DNA of 64,000 nucleotides, from positions 18,796 through 82,795 of the forward strand of contig JAGXGZ010000035.1 in the NCBI GenBank assembly GCA_024636495.1. The letters are read 5' to 3'. The stretch comes from Roseobacter sp. GTDB taxonomy: Bacteria; Pseudomonadota; Alphaproteobacteria; Rhodobacterales; Rhodobacteraceae. The notes under the pieces were generated by a model. It did not search any database, was not told the DNA's origin, and worked only from the letters and a program-made list of their open reading frames with translations. Position numbers and translations under genes: made by a program. Each line of letters starts with the position of its first letter. The first letter of the stretch is position 1. Positions 18,054 to 31,296 of the stretch are shown here, piece by piece.

Positions 18054-19172
18054 ATGAAATTCAGCATCGAACGCGCCGCACTGCTTAAGGCTGTGTCACA
18101 GGCACAATCAGTGGTCGAGCGTCGCAACACCATTCCGATCCTCGCAAACGTGCTGATCGAAGCGGAGGGCAGCGATGCATCCTTCCGCGCCACCGACCTG
18201 GATATCGAGGTGGTCGATAAAGCGCCCGCACAGGTCGAACGCGCCGGGGCCACAACGGTTTCTGCAACAACATTGCACGAGATCGTCCGCAAACTTCCCG
18301 ATGGTGCGCTGATCACGCTGACCTCGGACAGCGCGGCGGGCCGCCTGACCGTCGAAGCGGGCCGCTCGAACTTCTCGCTGGCAACTTTGCCACGCGAAGA
18401 TTTCCCGGTTATGGCATCGTCTGAATACCAATCGAATTTCAGCGCACCTGCCCCAGTGCTGCGCCGTCTGTTCGACAAATCAAAATTCGCTATTTCAACC
18501 GAAGAAACGCGGTACTACCTGAACGGCGTCTATATGCACATCTCAGAAAGTGACGGCAGCAAGGTTTTGCGCTGCGTCGCTACCGATGGCCACCGTCTGG
18601 CGCGCATCGATGCACCTATGCCGGAGGGTGCAGCAGACATGCCCGGCGTGATCGTTCCCCGCAAAACCGTTGGCGAATTGCGCAAGCTGCTGGACGATGA
18701 CGACATGCAGATCGCGGTGTCGGTGTCAGAGACAAAGATCCGCTTTGCCACGCCGGACATTACCCTGACCTCCAAGGTCATTGACGGTACATTCCCCGAT
18801 TACACACGTGTCATTCCACAAGGGAACACACGCCGTATGGAAGTGGATGCCAGTGATTTCGCCCGCGCCGTTGACCGCGTGGCAACCGTAAGCTCCGAAC
18901 GCTCGCGGGCCGTGAAACTGCAGTTGGATGAAGACCGTCTGATTTTGTCGGTCAACGCCCCAGACAGCGGTGCCGCCGAAGAAGAACTGGTCGTCGCCTA
19001 TGCGGACGAACGTCTTGAGATCGGTTTCAATGCGAAGTACCTGCTTGAGATTGCAAGTCAGGTCGACCGTGAGAATGCAGTGTTCCTGTTCAACTCGTCC
19101 GGTGATCCGACATTGATGCGCGAAGGCAATGATATGTCAGCGGTTTATGTCGTTATGCCGATGCGTGTGTAA
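18054..19172 (+). CDS. dnaN: DNA polymerase III beta clamp DnaN
   Basis: The sliding clamp holding polymerase III on DNA. It has 372 residues, the family length, with the M-K-F-S-I-E-R start, internal R-A-T-D-L-D-I-E and G-D-G-H-R-L-A-type segments, and the conserved C-terminus ending P-M-R-V after Y-V-V-M. The ATG at 18054 is preceded by GGAG; the TTG two codons upstream is a less likely start. recF follows after 58 bp containing two perfect palindromes. Confidence 0.96.
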   Translation: MKFSIERAALLKAVSQAQSVVERRNTIPILANVLIEAEGSDASFRATDLDIEVVDKAPAQVERAGATTVSATTLHEIVRKLPDGALITLTSDSAAGRLTVEAGRSNFSLATLPREDFPVMASSEYQSNFSAPAPVLRRLFDKSKFAISTEETRYYLNGVYMHISESDGSKVLRCVATDGHRLARIDAPMPEGAADMPGVIVPRKTVGELRKLLDDDDMQIAVSVSETKIRFATPDITLTSKVIDGTFPDYTRVIPQGNTRRMEVDASDFARAVDRVATVSSERSRAVKLQLDEDRLILSVNAPDSGAAEEELVVAYADERLEIGFNAKYLLEIASQVDRENAVFLFNSSGDPTLMREGNDMSAVYVVMPMRV

Positions 19173-19177
19173 GGTAA

Positions 19178-19220
19178 CGGAATTTTTGAAAATTCCGGTC
19201 CGAATTCTTAAAAGAATTCG
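19178..19220. repeat. Two perfect short palindromes in tandem (dnaN-recF gap)
   Basis: First: CGGAATTTT-TG-AAAATTCCG (19178-19197). Second: CGAATTCTT-AA-AAGAATTCG (19201-19220). Both have 9-bp perfect arms and a 2-nt centre, and they are 3 nt apart. They could be protein-binding sites or weak hairpins tuning recF expression. recF starts 10 nt later with a GTG. Confidence 0.7.
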
Positions 19221-19230
19221 ACACTGAACC

Positions 19231-20328
19231 GTGGGCGCGCTCTTCATCTCAAATCTGACGTTGTCGCATTTCCGGTCGCATAAGCGCGCGGTCATTCAAA
19301 CTGACGCGCGCAGTGTTTCGATTCATGGGCCAAATGGTGCTGGCAAAACCAATATACTCGAAGCCGTATCTTTGCTGTCGCCCGGCCGGGGCATCCGCAG
19401 GTCCAGCGCGCAGGACATGACAAGACGCCCCGAGGCATTGGGGTGGAAGCTGACTGCTTTGCTTCATTCGATGGGTCAGACGCACGAGGTTGAGGTCTGG
19501 TCAGAGAACGGGGCCGCCCGACAAGTCCGAATTGATGGCAAACCCACGCCGCAGAACGCACTTGCCCGGATTGCGCGTGTCTTGTGGTTGATCCCGTCAA
19601 TGGACAGGCTTTGGATCGAAGGCGCAGACGGGCGGCGGCGTTTCCTAGACCGTATGACGCTTAGCTTTTTGCCGGATCATGCGGAACAGTCTTTGGCTTA
19701 CGAAAAGGCCATGCGCGAACGCAATCGCCTGCTAAAGGATATGGTGCGCGAGCCCTCTTGGTATCTTGCCCTTGAACAGCAACTTGCAGAAGCCGGTGCC
19801 GCCATCCATGCCAACAGGGTCGCAGCCATTCAGGCGCTGACAGAGGCGCAAGATCAGGCGGAAACCGCTTTTCCTACCGCAACCCTGACGTTGATCTGCG
19901 ATATGCCCACAACTGCCCAGGACCTGCGCCGCGCGCTTGCCGATAACCGGATGCGCGATCTGGCAGCAGGACGTACGCTGATCGGGCCGCATCGCGCCGA
20001 TCTGGAAGGCGTTTATGCGGCAAAAGACGTGCCCGCACGGGACTGCTCGACCGGAGAGCAAAAGGCCCTGCTGGTGTCGCTGATACTGGCCAACGCCCGT
20101 GCCTTGGCCGCTGATTTTGGCGCGCCCCCGTTGCTCCTGCTAGACGAGGTGGCCGCCCATCTGGATGCGAACCGTCGCGCCGCCTTGTATGATGAAATCA
20201 CCGCCCTTGGCGCGCAGGCATGGATGACAGGGACCGGGGCGGAACTGTTTGACACGCTTGGATCGCGTGCGCAAATGTTTGAAGTAACGGAAACAAACGG
20301 CGTTTCAGACGTAAGAATGCAGCCATGA
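19231..20328 (+). CDS. recF: DNA replication and repair protein RecF
   Basis: SMC-like ATPase of recombinational gap repair that helps load RecA. It has 365 residues and starts with GTG at 19231. Walker A is G-P-N-G-A-G-K-T (about 32-39), the ABC signature S-T-G-E-Q-K-A (about 275), and Walker B L-L-L-L-D-E-V-A-A-H-L-D (about 300-311). It follows dnaN, as usual, and its stop overlaps the start of the LysE gene by 4 nt (ATGA), so the two are translationally coupled. Confidence 0.93.
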   Translation: MGALFISNLTLSHFRSHKRAVIQTDARSVSIHGPNGAGKTNILEAVSLLSPGRGIRRSSAQDMTRRPEALGWKLTALLHSMGQTHEVEVWSENGAARQVRIDGKPTPQNALARIARVLWLIPSMDRLWIEGADGRRRFLDRMTLSFLPDHAEQSLAYEKAMRERNRLLKDMVREPSWYLALEQQLAEAGAAIHANRVAAIQALTEAQDQAETAFPTATLTLICDMPTTAQDLRRALADNRMRDLAAGRTLIGPHRADLEGVYAAKDVPARDCSTGEQKALLVSLILANARALAADFGAPPLLLLDEVAAHLDANRRAALYDEITALGAQAWMTGTGAELFDTLGSRAQMFEVTETNGVSDVRMQP

Positions 20329-20943
20329 CCATCACGTTGCCTGATTTGCTGCTGTATTGCGGTGCCTTGCTGATCTTGTTTCTAACACCGGGTCCGGTCT
20401 GGCTTGCGATCATGGCGCGCGCCTTGTCTGGTGGGTTCAAGGCCGCATGGCCGCTTGCCTTGGGGGTGTCGATTGGCGACATGCTTTGGCCGCTTGTCGC
20501 TGTCTTGGGCATCAGCTGGATTCTGTCTGTCTTTGATGTCTTCATGTTGGGCATGCGCTGGATCGCCTGCGGTGTCTTCCTTGTTATGGGCGTATTGTTG
20601 ATCCGCCACGCTGACGCCAAGATTGACCGCGACAGCCGCCTGACCCGCCCCGGTGCATGGGCGGGGTTTGCTGCAGGTCTGCTAGCGATTTTGGGCAATC
20701 CCAAGGCGGTCTTGTTTTACATGGGCGTTCTGCCCGGATTTTTCGATTTACGTGCAATTACCTGGACAGATGTCGCCGCTATCATCCTTGTTTCAGTGAC
20801 AATCCCACTGATCGGCAACCTTGCAATCGCGGCATTTGTCGGAAAAATGCGCGGGCTGATGACCAACCCTCAGACCTTGAAGCGTATCAATATCGTGGCC
20901 GGAATTCTGCTGATCATCGTAGGCTTTCTCGTCCCCTTCATAT

Positions 20944-20945
<2 letters not shown>
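20325..20945 (+). CDS. LysE/RhtB-family amino-acid exporter
   Basis: A 206-residue inner-membrane protein with about six hydrophobic helices and the family's N-terminal T-P-G-P-V motif (L-F-L-T-P-G-P-V-W near 18-26) and the G-N-P-K-A-V-L-F helix in the middle. Likely exports amino acids or related small solutes; the substrate is unknown. It overlaps recF by 4 nt, an unusual insertion into the replication gene block, and is followed by the gyrB promoter region. Confidence 0.88.
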
Positions 20946-24106
<3,161 letters not shown>

Positions 24107-24239
24107 GGCGATATGCGTTGTCCGACCAATGCTACGCCGCCTGCCAGAATATTTGTCAAAGTCAATTTAACCTCCCCTTAAGCGTGAGCGTGCTGATCTG
24201 AAGTCCAATCTAAAGAACTTAGAATCGAAAAGACTGATT

Positions 24240-26750
24240 TTGTATAAACAGCTCACCGCTCTTTTTGCCCGTTTTACCGCCGCTCATCTGAAAGCGCGGG
24301 GTAAGCCGCAGTCGATATACGACGCAGACGAAAAATTGGTCGGTGCCATTGATGTTGTCGCTCTGTCGGATGGACATATTCGCGTCGCGGGATGGGCCTG
24401 CGCCGATGATATCGTCGTGCATATGAATGGCGTAAAAGCCAGCGCTCGACCCTGCTTGCGGCGCGATGACGTCGCGCTCGAGCATGGGCTGAATACCCAT
24501 CTGGGCTTTGATCTGAACCTGCCGCTTGGGCCAATCAGGTTGTACGAAATCACCCGCTTTGGCATTGAGTTTCATGGCCAAAACATCGGCAACGGGAGTC
24601 TTGCCTTTACTTTGCCATTGGATCGTCCCCGGCTGACCCAGGCGGCCATTGTCCTTAAATTCACCAAAGCGATTTTGGGTCAAACCGCTTCGGGCATCGC
24701 GTGGCTTGCCACCCGAAATCCCAAATACCGCGCACGCATTAAACAAGGTCTCCGGCTCACGGCACTGCCACAGTCGCGCGAACTTGACCCAGATCTATTC
24801 CGACTTCAGCCTGAGACATCTAAACACCAAGGCGGAATAACAATCATTCTACCTGTCTTTAACGCTTTTGAGCTGCTGCAAGACGCGCTGGAAAGAGTGG
24901 ACAAGAACACCGACCTGCCTTGGCGGCTGATCCTGATCGAAGACTGCTCAACCGACAGCAAAGTGCTCCCTTTTTTGAAAACGTGGCAAGAGCGCCGCAA
25001 AGGTCATGTTATCCTGCTCGAAAATCGCGAAAACCTTGGGTTTATCGGCAGTGTGAACAAGGGGATAGAAAAGGCGCTGCTTTGGTCTGATCCTGTTGTG
25101 CTGTTGAATTCAGACGCCTTGGTTCCCGCTGACTGGGCAAGCCGTTTGATCGAACCGATGCGCGCCAGTAAGACAGTGGCAACCGTCACGCCCATGTCAA
25201 ACGATGCCGAGATTTTTAGCGCACCGCTTATCTGCCAGCCAAGGCCATTGGCGCGCGGTCAGGGCGACGCAATTGACAAGGTAGCCGCACGGTTAAACCC
25301 CGCAGCAGAGCGTGTCGCGGCACCTACCGGCGTCGGTTTTTGCATGGCAATCAGCCTTGCCTACCTTAGCAAAATTCCCAAGCTTGATCAGGCTTTTGGT
25401 CGCGGATACGGCGAAGAAGTGGATTGGTGTCAACGCGCCCGCGCCCTTGGCGGTGTACATGTTTGCGCCAATAATCTGTTCGTCGAACACCGCGGCGGGC
25501 AAAGCTTTGGCTCTGCCGAAAAGCAACGTTTGATTGCCCGCAATAACCTGCAAATCTCAGCGCGATATCCAGCCTATGACAACGAAGTCCAACGTTTCGT
25601 ACAGTCCGACCCTTTAAGATCAACAAGGCTTGCGATGGCGCTGGCATGGGTCGGCGCCCAAGATGTCTATCCCGTGTCCATCTATCTGGCGCACAGCATG
25701 GGCGGCGGGGCCGAAGCCTATCTTCAAAGCCGGATCACCAACAAACACCACGTGCTTGGCCGTTGCGCCGTTGTGCTTCGCGTTGGTGGCAAACAGCGCT
25801 GGCAACTTGAACTGGTCACGCCTCAGGGAACGATCGCAGGCCACACAAACAGCCTCGACTACATTATTCAACTGCTTGCCCCCGTCTCGCGTCGGCGCAT
25901 CATCTATTCTTGCGGCGTCGGCGACAGCGATCCTGTTGGGCTGCCAAGCGCGCTGATGACGTTGGCTGACAAGGGTCGGCACACAATTGAAATTCTGTTT
26001 CACGACTATTTTGCGATCTCACCCTCCTATACGCTTCTTGATAACGACGGAATTTATCGTGGCGTTCCAACCCCGCAAAACCTGGATAATCCTGCACATA
26101 TCGCCACTTCACCAAACGGCTTTCGGGTCCCGCTATCAGACTGGCAAAATACTTGGGGTGTGCTGTTGGAGGCCGCCAAACAATTGGTCGTTTTCTCGCA
26201 ACACAGCGCAGATATCGTCAAGCTGGCCTATCCCGCGATTGTGGGGAAAATAACCATTCAACCGCATAGGCTTGATCAGGCACTTCCTTCAATCACGCAC
26301 CTTCCTGAAACCTCGCGCCGGGTGGTTGCCGTGCTTGGTGATATCGGCCTTCAAAAGGGGGCCAAGCTGATGAACGGCTTGGCGCAAGAGCTTGAGGAAC
26401 GCGGCATCGGCCTTGTGATCGTCGGCAACTTTGATCCGACATTCCCGATCCCCCCTTCTGTTGCTGTCCACGGAAGCTATAAACTGGCCGATCTTGCGCA
26501 GATTTGCGCCCGCTACGGCGTTACAGACTGGCTGATACCGTCCATCTGGCCCGAGACATACTCCTTCACCACCCACGAAGCATTGGCGACGGGGCTGCCG
26601 GTTCACGCCTTTCATCTGGGTGCGCAGGGCGATGCCGTGACGCAGGCCGAAAACGGGTTTGCCATCCCTTTCACCAAAGGCACTGACCCCAGCGGCCCCC
26701 TTAAGGACCATTTCATCAAAGTCTTTTGCCCTTCGGAACGAGCAGCATAA
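24240..26750 (+). CDS. Bifunctional glycosyltransferase: GWA-type domain, GT2, GT4-like domain
   Basis: An 836-residue cytoplasmic protein. Residues about 35-130 form a small domain with a G-W-A-C motif (51-54) of the kind I associate with Rhodobacteraceae surface-polysaccharide enzymes, probably beta-sandwich. Residues about 199-440 are a GT2 (GT-A fold) domain: T-I-I-L-P-V-F-N start, E-D-C-S-T-D donor site (234-239), N-S-D metal motif (290-292), and G-E-E-V-D-W-C-Q late motif. Residues about 480-820 resemble GT4 (GT-B fold) with an E-x7-E motif in [11 protein letters not shown]. Two different linkages may be made by one protein. The start is TTG at 24240 without a strong ribosome site, so the exact N-terminus is uncertain. 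The next gene overlaps by 1 nt. Confidence 0.82.
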   Translation: MYKQLTALFARFTAAHLKARGKPQSIYDADEKLVGAIDVVALSDGHIRVAGWACADDIVVHMNGVKASARPCLRRDDVALEHGLNTHLGFDLNLPLGPIRLYEITRFGIEFHGQNIGNGSLAFTLPLDRPRLTQAAIVLKFTKAILGQTASGIAWLATRNPKYRARIKQGLRLTALPQSRELDPDLFRLQPETSKHQGGITIILPVFNAFELLQDALERVDKNTDLPWRLILIEDCSTDSKVLPFLKTWQERRKGHVILLENRENLGFIGSVNKGIEKALLWSDPVVLLNSDALVPADWASRLIEPMRASKTVATVTPMSNDAEIFSAPLICQPRPLARGQGDAIDKVAARLNPAAERVAAPTGVGFCMAISLAYLSKIPKLDQAFGRGYGEEVDWCQRARALGGVHVCANNLFVEHRGGQSFGSAEKQRLIARNNLQISARYPAYDNEVQRFVQSDPLRSTRLAMALAWVGAQDVYPVSIYLAHSMGGGAEAYLQSRITNKHHVLGRCAVVLRVGGKQRWQLELVTPQGTIAGHTNSLDYIIQLLAPVSRRRIIYSCGVGDSDPVGLPSALMTLADKGRHTIEILFHDYFAISPSYTLLDNDGIYRGVPTPQNLDNPAHIATSPNGFRVPLSDWQNTWGVLLEAAKQLVVFSQHSADIVKLAYPAIVGKITIQPHRLDQALPSITHLPETSRRVVAVLGDIGLQKGAKLMNGLAQELEERGIGLVIVGNFDPTFPIPPSVAVHGSYKLADLAQICARYGVTDWLIPSIWPETYSFTTHEALATGLPVHAFHLGAQGDAVTQAENGFAIPFTKGTDPSGPLKDHFIKVFCPSERAA

Positions 26751-27484
26751 TGACACACATACCAATAACTTTGAAAACTTTGCGCGCTGCCGGGGTCGAG
26801 GTTCTGAGCAGGGGAAGCGCAACGGTCAACCTCCCCCAGCACACGGTTCTGGAAGCCCCCTGCAGTCTGAAATGGACCCAATATGAGCATTCTATCGAGC
26901 TTGGGGCGTTTTCATATCAGGTTTCAGGATACTGCTTTGCAGCGCGGATTGGACGTTATTGTTCCTTTGGTGAAGGGGTGCAGATTGGCCGCCAAAACCA
27001 CCCGACACATTGGGCCTCGACCAGCCCTGCATTCTATTTAGGCGATCAACTGTTTGATCTGGGCGAAGGGTTTGATGCGGCTGAACATTATCACAACTAT
27101 AAATTTACGTTCTCTGGCCCACCAACCAAGGTTAAAATCACCACGATCGGAAATGATGTCTGGATCGGGCATGGAGCTTATATCGCGGCGGGTGTCACGA
27201 TTGGCGACGGTGCAATTGTCGGCGCCCATGCGGTCGTTACCCGCGATGTCCCCGCGTTTTCAGTCGTTGCCGGGAATCCTGCCATGATCAAGAAAATGCG
27301 GCTGCCTCCCATGCTTCTCACCCCGATGTTGCGCAGCCAATGGTGGCAATTCGCCCCTTGGCAAATGGATCATCTGGATCCGTCAGAGCCGGCTGAATTT
27401 TGCAAAGGCATCCATCAGATGATCGCACAGACAGAACCATATACCCCGTCACCCATCGACTTGCGCATCGGTATTTCGACATGA
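26750..27484 (+). CDS. Hexapeptide-repeat acetyltransferase (VatD/CatB-like)
   Basis: A 244-residue left-handed beta-helix protein. The section from about 60 to 185 has the hexapeptide pattern, the [11 protein letters not shown] segment, a H-P-T-H-W-A-S-T-S stretch with the likely catalytic His near the loop, and the final coil [24 protein letters not shown]. This is the xenobiotic/CatB-like branch, whose members in polysaccharide loci acetylate sugars. The ATG at 26750 overlaps the glycosyltransferase stop (TAATG), and the sulfotransferase start overlaps its stop (ATGA), so the three genes are one coupled operon. Confidence 0.82.
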   Translation: MTHIPITLKTLRAAGVEVLSRGSATVNLPQHTVLEAPCSLKWTQYEHSIELGAFSYQVSGYCFAARIGRYCSFGEGVQIGRQNHPTHWASTSPAFYLGDQLFDLGEGFDAAEHYHNYKFTFSGPPTKVKITTIGNDVWIGHGAYIAAGVTIGDGAIVGAHAVVTRDVPAFSVVAGNPAMIKKMRLPPMLLTPMLRSQWWQFAPWQMDHLDPSEPAEFCKGIHQMIAQTEPYTPSPIDLRIGIST

Positions 27485-28242
27485 AAAAGATCGTATTTCT
27501 TCACATCCCGAAAACGGCAGGACAAACTGTTCATTCGGAATTGTCACGGGTCATCGGCGCAGGGCTGACTTCCCCTGTCAGGGTGCATACGCAAGCGGCG
27601 CAGAACCGCCAGTTTCCGGACGGATATCGCCTTTATTCAGGTCATCTTGATTGGTCACATCTTGATCAGGTCAAAGGTGATCGCTTTGTGTTTACCGTGC
27701 TGCGCGATCCATTAGAGCGGATCGCGTCTTTCTATTTTTATCTCCATCAAAAATCACTAGACCTTGATGCGGCCAGCCTGAACGATCCCGCTAACACAGG
27801 GCTTTTGAAAGTCCGGACACACAGTGTTGACGACTATTTTTTTGGTGGCGACAGCGCTTGGCAGCGCTTCATTCTGGATCACTATGATAACTTCTATTGC
27901 GCCTATCTTGCGACCCAAAAGATTCGCGGTGCCGCAGATCTAACGCATTTTTCATCAGCTCAGGTGATCGATGCGGCGCTAAAGGGCGCTGGCCAACTTG
28001 ATCGCATCTATAGACTAGAGAATCTGGCAGCGCTTGAACAAGACATATCGCAGCTAACCAGCAGCAACATCTTCATTGCTGAAAAACGGATCAACGCTGG
28101 CCCAAAGACGCAAAACACCAAACGTTGGCCTCAACTTATGTCGCAGATAGAAAGTGATGCCAGCAGACAAAGACTTGCTGATTTTGCGGTCAAAGACAGC
28201 GCGTTGATTGAGCGGCTACAAGCGGAAGGTGCGCTTTCGTGA
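27481..28242 (+). CDS. Sulfotransferase family protein (PAPS-type), first of two
   Basis: A 253-residue protein with the two PAPS-binding signatures: the 5'-phosphosulfate loop P-K-T-A-G-Q-T (10-16) and the 3'-phosphate region [11 protein letters not shown] (75-85). The start H-I-P-K-T-A-G is typical of the Sulfotransfer_2/heparan-sulfate-like group. It presumably transfers sulfate from PAPS to a sugar of the capsule. No PAPS-synthesis genes lie in the window. It is overlapped by the acetyltransferase upstream (ATGA) and is convergent with the next glycosyltransferase. Confidence 0.8.
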   Translation: MKKIVFLHIPKTAGQTVHSELSRVIGAGLTSPVRVHTQAAQNRQFPDGYRLYSGHLDWSHLDQVKGDRFVFTVLRDPLERIASFYFYLHQKSLDLDAASLNDPANTGLLKVRTHSVDDYFFGGDSAWQRFILDHYDNFYCAYLATQKIRGAADLTHFSSAQVIDAALKGAGQLDRIYRLENLAALEQDISQLTSSNIFIAEKRINAGPKTQNTKRWPQLMSQIESDASRQRLADFAVKDSALIERLQAEGALS

Positions 28243-28250
28243 CCCGTGCT

Positions 28251-29174
28251 TTACAGCTTTCCCAGCCGCGCCAATGCCCGCAAAACCAAATCGCCCCCAT
28301 GGCTTTGCCGGTAAACTCCCAAGTCCTTTGGCGTTTCCCGTCGCCTCGACACAGGCTGCGCGCGCCAGTCCGTGAAATCAAACAGCAACCGGCGGCTACG
28401 ATTGGTCAGCACAGGGGCCAAATCGTGCAAAACGGCCAGGTTCCGGTCAAGCCAATGCGCAAAAACCCGTCTCAGCAGGGCACCACCACGGTAAAAGGCG
28501 TGAGTCCTGTGTGCACCCAGAAGGTTGTTGTCATGCTGTCGATAGAAAATCCCCGGCTTGGCATCATGGATTACATCAAAACCGGCCCCAGTAACCATCT
28601 GGTACACCCACCAATCGTGAAACGGGACGCCGGCAGAGACAGAAAACGGCAGGGCACTGCGCAAAAAATCTGTCGTGGCAGGCGGCATGACGATCGTATT
28701 CCCGCGCAAGATATTCTGGACCAACGCATTCCCGAATTCAAAAGGCCGCTGATATGCGGGCGACATGCCAAGCACCTTGAGGTTGGCATCGGTGTAAATG
28801 CTGCGACTGGCGTAAATCTCAGCGCCCGTTCCACGCCAAATCATCTCAAGCGCACGCGTCAGTTTATGGGGCATCCACACATCATCTTGATCCGCAAACG
28901 CGATCCAAGCGCCGTCGAGTTCAGGCCGCGCCAACAACGTCATGAAATTTTGCGCGCATCCCTGACGCGGCCCTTTCAGCAACTGGATATCCCTGCCCGG
29001 GTTTGCCACGATGAAATCACGAACCCTGACCAGCGTCTGATCGGTCGATCCATCATCACTTATCCAAAGGCTCCAGTCCTGATGGGTTTGCGTCAAAATA
29101 GAACCCAACTGTGGTTCGATAAAGGCACCCCCATTTTTCGTACAAAGCAGGATATGAACATGCGGCAATTTCAA
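28251..29174 (-). CDS. Glycosyltransferase family 2 (rhamnosyltransferase-like)
   Basis: A 307-residue GT-A protein: N-terminal H-I-L-L-C-T-K-N-G strand, S-D-D-G-S-T-D donor-site motif (39-45), and D-Q-D-D-V-W (95-100), the aspartate-rich metal motif seen in rhamnosyl- and related transferases. It transfers a sugar from a nucleotide donor to the growing polysaccharide; donor and acceptor are not known. It is the only gene in the 24-33 kb operon region in the opposite orientation; the opposite-strand 337-codon frame is rejected because the motifs are all on the minus strand. Confidence 0.82.
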   Translation of the reverse strand: MKLPHVHILLCTKNGGAFIEPQLGSILTQTHQDWSLWISDDGSTDQTLVRVRDFIVANPGRDIQLLKGPRQGCAQNFMTLLARPELDGAWIAFADQDDVWMPHKLTRALEMIWRGTGAEIYASRSIYTDANLKVLGMSPAYQRPFEFGNALVQNILRGNTIVMPPATTDFLRSALPFSVSAGVPFHDWWVYQMVTGAGFDVIHDAKPGIFYRQHDNNLLGAHRTHAFYRGGALLRRVFAHWLDRNLAVLHDLAPVLTNRSRRLLFDFTDWRAQPVSRRRETPKDLGVYRQSHGGDLVLRALARLGKL

Positions 29175-29252
29175 TTTCTCAGCCTCCCCGATCTGACCTG
29201 TGACGGGAATATAAAAATCACATGGGCCTTAATATTCAGTGATCGGGGATAG

Positions 29253-30602
29253 ATGATGGCCCGCCCAACGCCCCTCCGGACCATCCCTTCTAATCGTGAA
29301 CACAACCTGCCCCACGACATGCGCAAAGCACTTAAAATGCGCGAACGAGAGGAGGCATTGGCACGCATCGAAAAGCAACGCATCACGAAAAAGCGTGAAA
29401 TTTCTGCCAAAATGGAAAAGACGCAAAAGGCGCTGCCTCCGCTTGAGATCGACAAATCACAGCCCGTCGCACCACCGGTTGTCAATGCAAGGGTCAAGCC
29501 CCGCCACCGTGTTGTTTTTCTAAGCTTTGTGGTCTGTGTCCTTGGCACAAACCTTCTTTCCGCGTGGTATCTATGGGAACGGGCCGCGGATCGGTTCGTG
29601 TCGGTCGCCGGATTCTCGGTCCGAACCGAGGAAACAAGCTCAGCTATCGAGCTTTTAGGCGGTGTAGCAGAGCTGTCCGGCTCGGGGTCATCTGACGAAG
29701 ATATCCTATACAAGTTTATTCAAAGCCAGGAACTGGTGCGCAGCGTGGACGAGGCCCTTGATCTACGTGCCCTTTGGGCAAAGGCCGACCCGCAAACTGA
29801 CCCGATTTTCAGCTATCATCCCCCTGGCTCGATCGAGGACCTGACAAAGTATTGGTCACGGATGGTGCAGGTTTACAGCGATAACAGCACCGGATTAATT
29901 GATCTGGAAGTGCAGGCATTCAGCCCACAGGATGCCCAAAACATAGCGCTTTTGATCTATGATGAAAGTTCTCGGATGATCAACAAATTATCCGATATCG
30001 CGCGCGAGGATGCAACGCGACACGCCCGTGAAGAACTAGAAACGGCAGTGCAAAGACTTAAGGTCGCCCGGTCCGAGCTTACAAAGTTTCGCAATCTTAA
30101 CCAACTGGTTTCCCCGGAATCGACCTTGCAAATTCAGACGGGATTACTGTCGTCGCTGGAAATGCAATTGGCCGAAACGCTGATTGATCTTGATATGCTA
30201 GGCCAAACCAGCAAAGCGTCTGATCCTCGGACCAAACAGGCGGAACGCCGGCGCGACGTGATCGAGGATCGGCTGCGCCAAGAACGCGGAAAGCTGGGCA
30301 TCGGCAGCGGAACGGGTGTTGCAAACAGCGGGTTTGCCGAATTGGTCGGGGAATTTGAAAGTCTATCGGTGGATCGTCAGTTTGCTGAACAGTCCTATAC
30401 AGCAGCGCTTGCTGCCTATGACGTTGCGGTCGCGGAATCGCGCCGTCAAACCAGATATCTTGCAGCCCATGTCAGTCCCACGCTCGCTGAAACAGCAATC
30501 TATCCTGATCGATGGCTCGCCATGGCGTTGATTGCGTTGTTCAGCACTTTGATCTGGGGCGTTTTAGTGATGATTGGCTATTCGTTAAGGGATCGGCGCT
30601 AG
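29253..30602 (+). CDS. Capsule polysaccharide export inner-membrane protein, KpsE/BexC/CtrB-like
   Basis: A 449-residue polysaccharide co-polymerase (PCP-3 type). Charged cytoplasmic N-terminus (1-85, very rich in K, R and E), transmembrane helix at about 86-107, a periplasmic region with a coiled-coil stretch (about 240-300, and again 330-395), and a C-terminal membrane helix at about 421-443 before R-D-R-R. This matches KpsE, which links the ABC exporter to an outer-membrane channel. kpsT and kpsM follow at 9 and 922 nt respectively, with a sulfotransferase gene between those two. No outer-membrane Wza/KpsD gene is seen here. Confidence 0.82.
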   Translation: MMARPTPLRTIPSNREHNLPHDMRKALKMREREEALARIEKQRITKKREISAKMEKTQKALPPLEIDKSQPVAPPVVNARVKPRHRVVFLSFVVCVLGTNLLSAWYLWERAADRFVSVAGFSVRTEETSSAIELLGGVAELSGSGSSDEDILYKFIQSQELVRSVDEALDLRALWAKADPQTDPIFSYHPPGSIEDLTKYWSRMVQVYSDNSTGLIDLEVQAFSPQDAQNIALLIYDESSRMINKLSDIAREDATRHAREELETAVQRLKVARSELTKFRNLNQLVSPESTLQIQTGLLSSLEMQLAETLIDLDMLGQTSKASDPRTKQAERRRDVIEDRLRQERGKLGIGSGTGVANSGFAELVGEFESLSVDRQFAEQSYTAALAAYDVAVAESRRQTRYLAAHVSPTLAETAIYPDRWLAMALIALFSTLIWGVLVMIGYSLRDRR

Positions 30603-30611
30603 CGTTATCCG

Positions 30612-31268
30612 ATGATCGTTCTGCGCAATCTGACCAAGACCTATCACCTGCAAGGCAGTCGAAAAACGATTGCCGATCGCCTTAATGCTGTCTTTCCAAG
30701 CCGCGTTTCAGTTGGTCTTTTGGGGCGAAATGGTGCCGGGAAATCTACGCTTTTGCGCATTATCGCAGGCACGGCCGACCCCACTTCGGGAGAAGTGTTA
30801 AGTGACGGGAGTATCTCGTTTCCGGTGGGTTTTTCAGGCTCGTTCCACCCCGATATGACTGGCGCGCAGAACACTCGGTTTGTCGCGCGTATTTACGGCG
30901 CGAACAGCGACGCGTTGATGGCTTATGTCGATGATTTTGCAGAGCTGGGGCACCATTTTCATTTACCGATCCGCTCCTATTCCTCTGGTATGCGGTCGCG
31001 GCTGGCTTTTGGTGTGTCCATGGGGCTGGCCTTTGATACCTACTTGATCGACGAAATTACGGCAGTTGGCGACGCAGCATTCAAGCGCAAAAGCAAAGAC
31101 GTTTTCACCGATAGAATGTCCCGCGCCGGATCGATTTTTGTGAGCCATTCCATTGGTTTGCTTCGTGAAATGTGCACTGCCGGGGCCGTCTTGGAAAACG
31201 GGCAGCTGACTTATTTTGACGATATTAACGAAGCGATAGAACTGCACGGGTACAACATGAGGAACTAA
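30612..31268 (+). CDS. kpsT: Capsule polysaccharide ABC transporter ATP-binding protein, KpsT-like
   Basis: A 218-residue ATPase, the short form typical of KpsT/CtrD. Walker A is G-R-N-G-A-G-K-S-T (38-46), ABC signature S-Y-S-S-G-M (122-127), Walker B Y-L-I-D-E (144-148), and a switch His in V-S-H-S. It drives export of the lipid-linked capsule chain through the permease. The overlap and spacing put it after KpsE (9 nt) in an operon; a sulfotransferase gene separates it from the permease. Confidence 0.86.
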   Translation: MIVLRNLTKTYHLQGSRKTIADRLNAVFPSRVSVGLLGRNGAGKSTLLRIIAGTADPTSGEVLSDGSISFPVGFSGSFHPDMTGAQNTRFVARIYGANSDALMAYVDDFAELGHHFHLPIRSYSSGMRSRLAFGVSMGLAFDTYLIDEITAVGDAAFKRKSKDVFTDRMSRAGSIFVSHSIGLLREMCTAGAVLENGQLTYFDDINEAIELHGYNMRN

Positions 31269-31296
31269 TCCCCTGCTGCTGCGAAAGAAACCGTTA

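Noticed and set aside
28239..29252. A 337-codon plus-strand frame opposite the GT2 gene
   Set aside because: The minus-strand frame carries the S-D-D-G-S-T-D and D-Q-D-D-V-W motifs of GT2; the plus frame shows none and is a codon-bias shadow.
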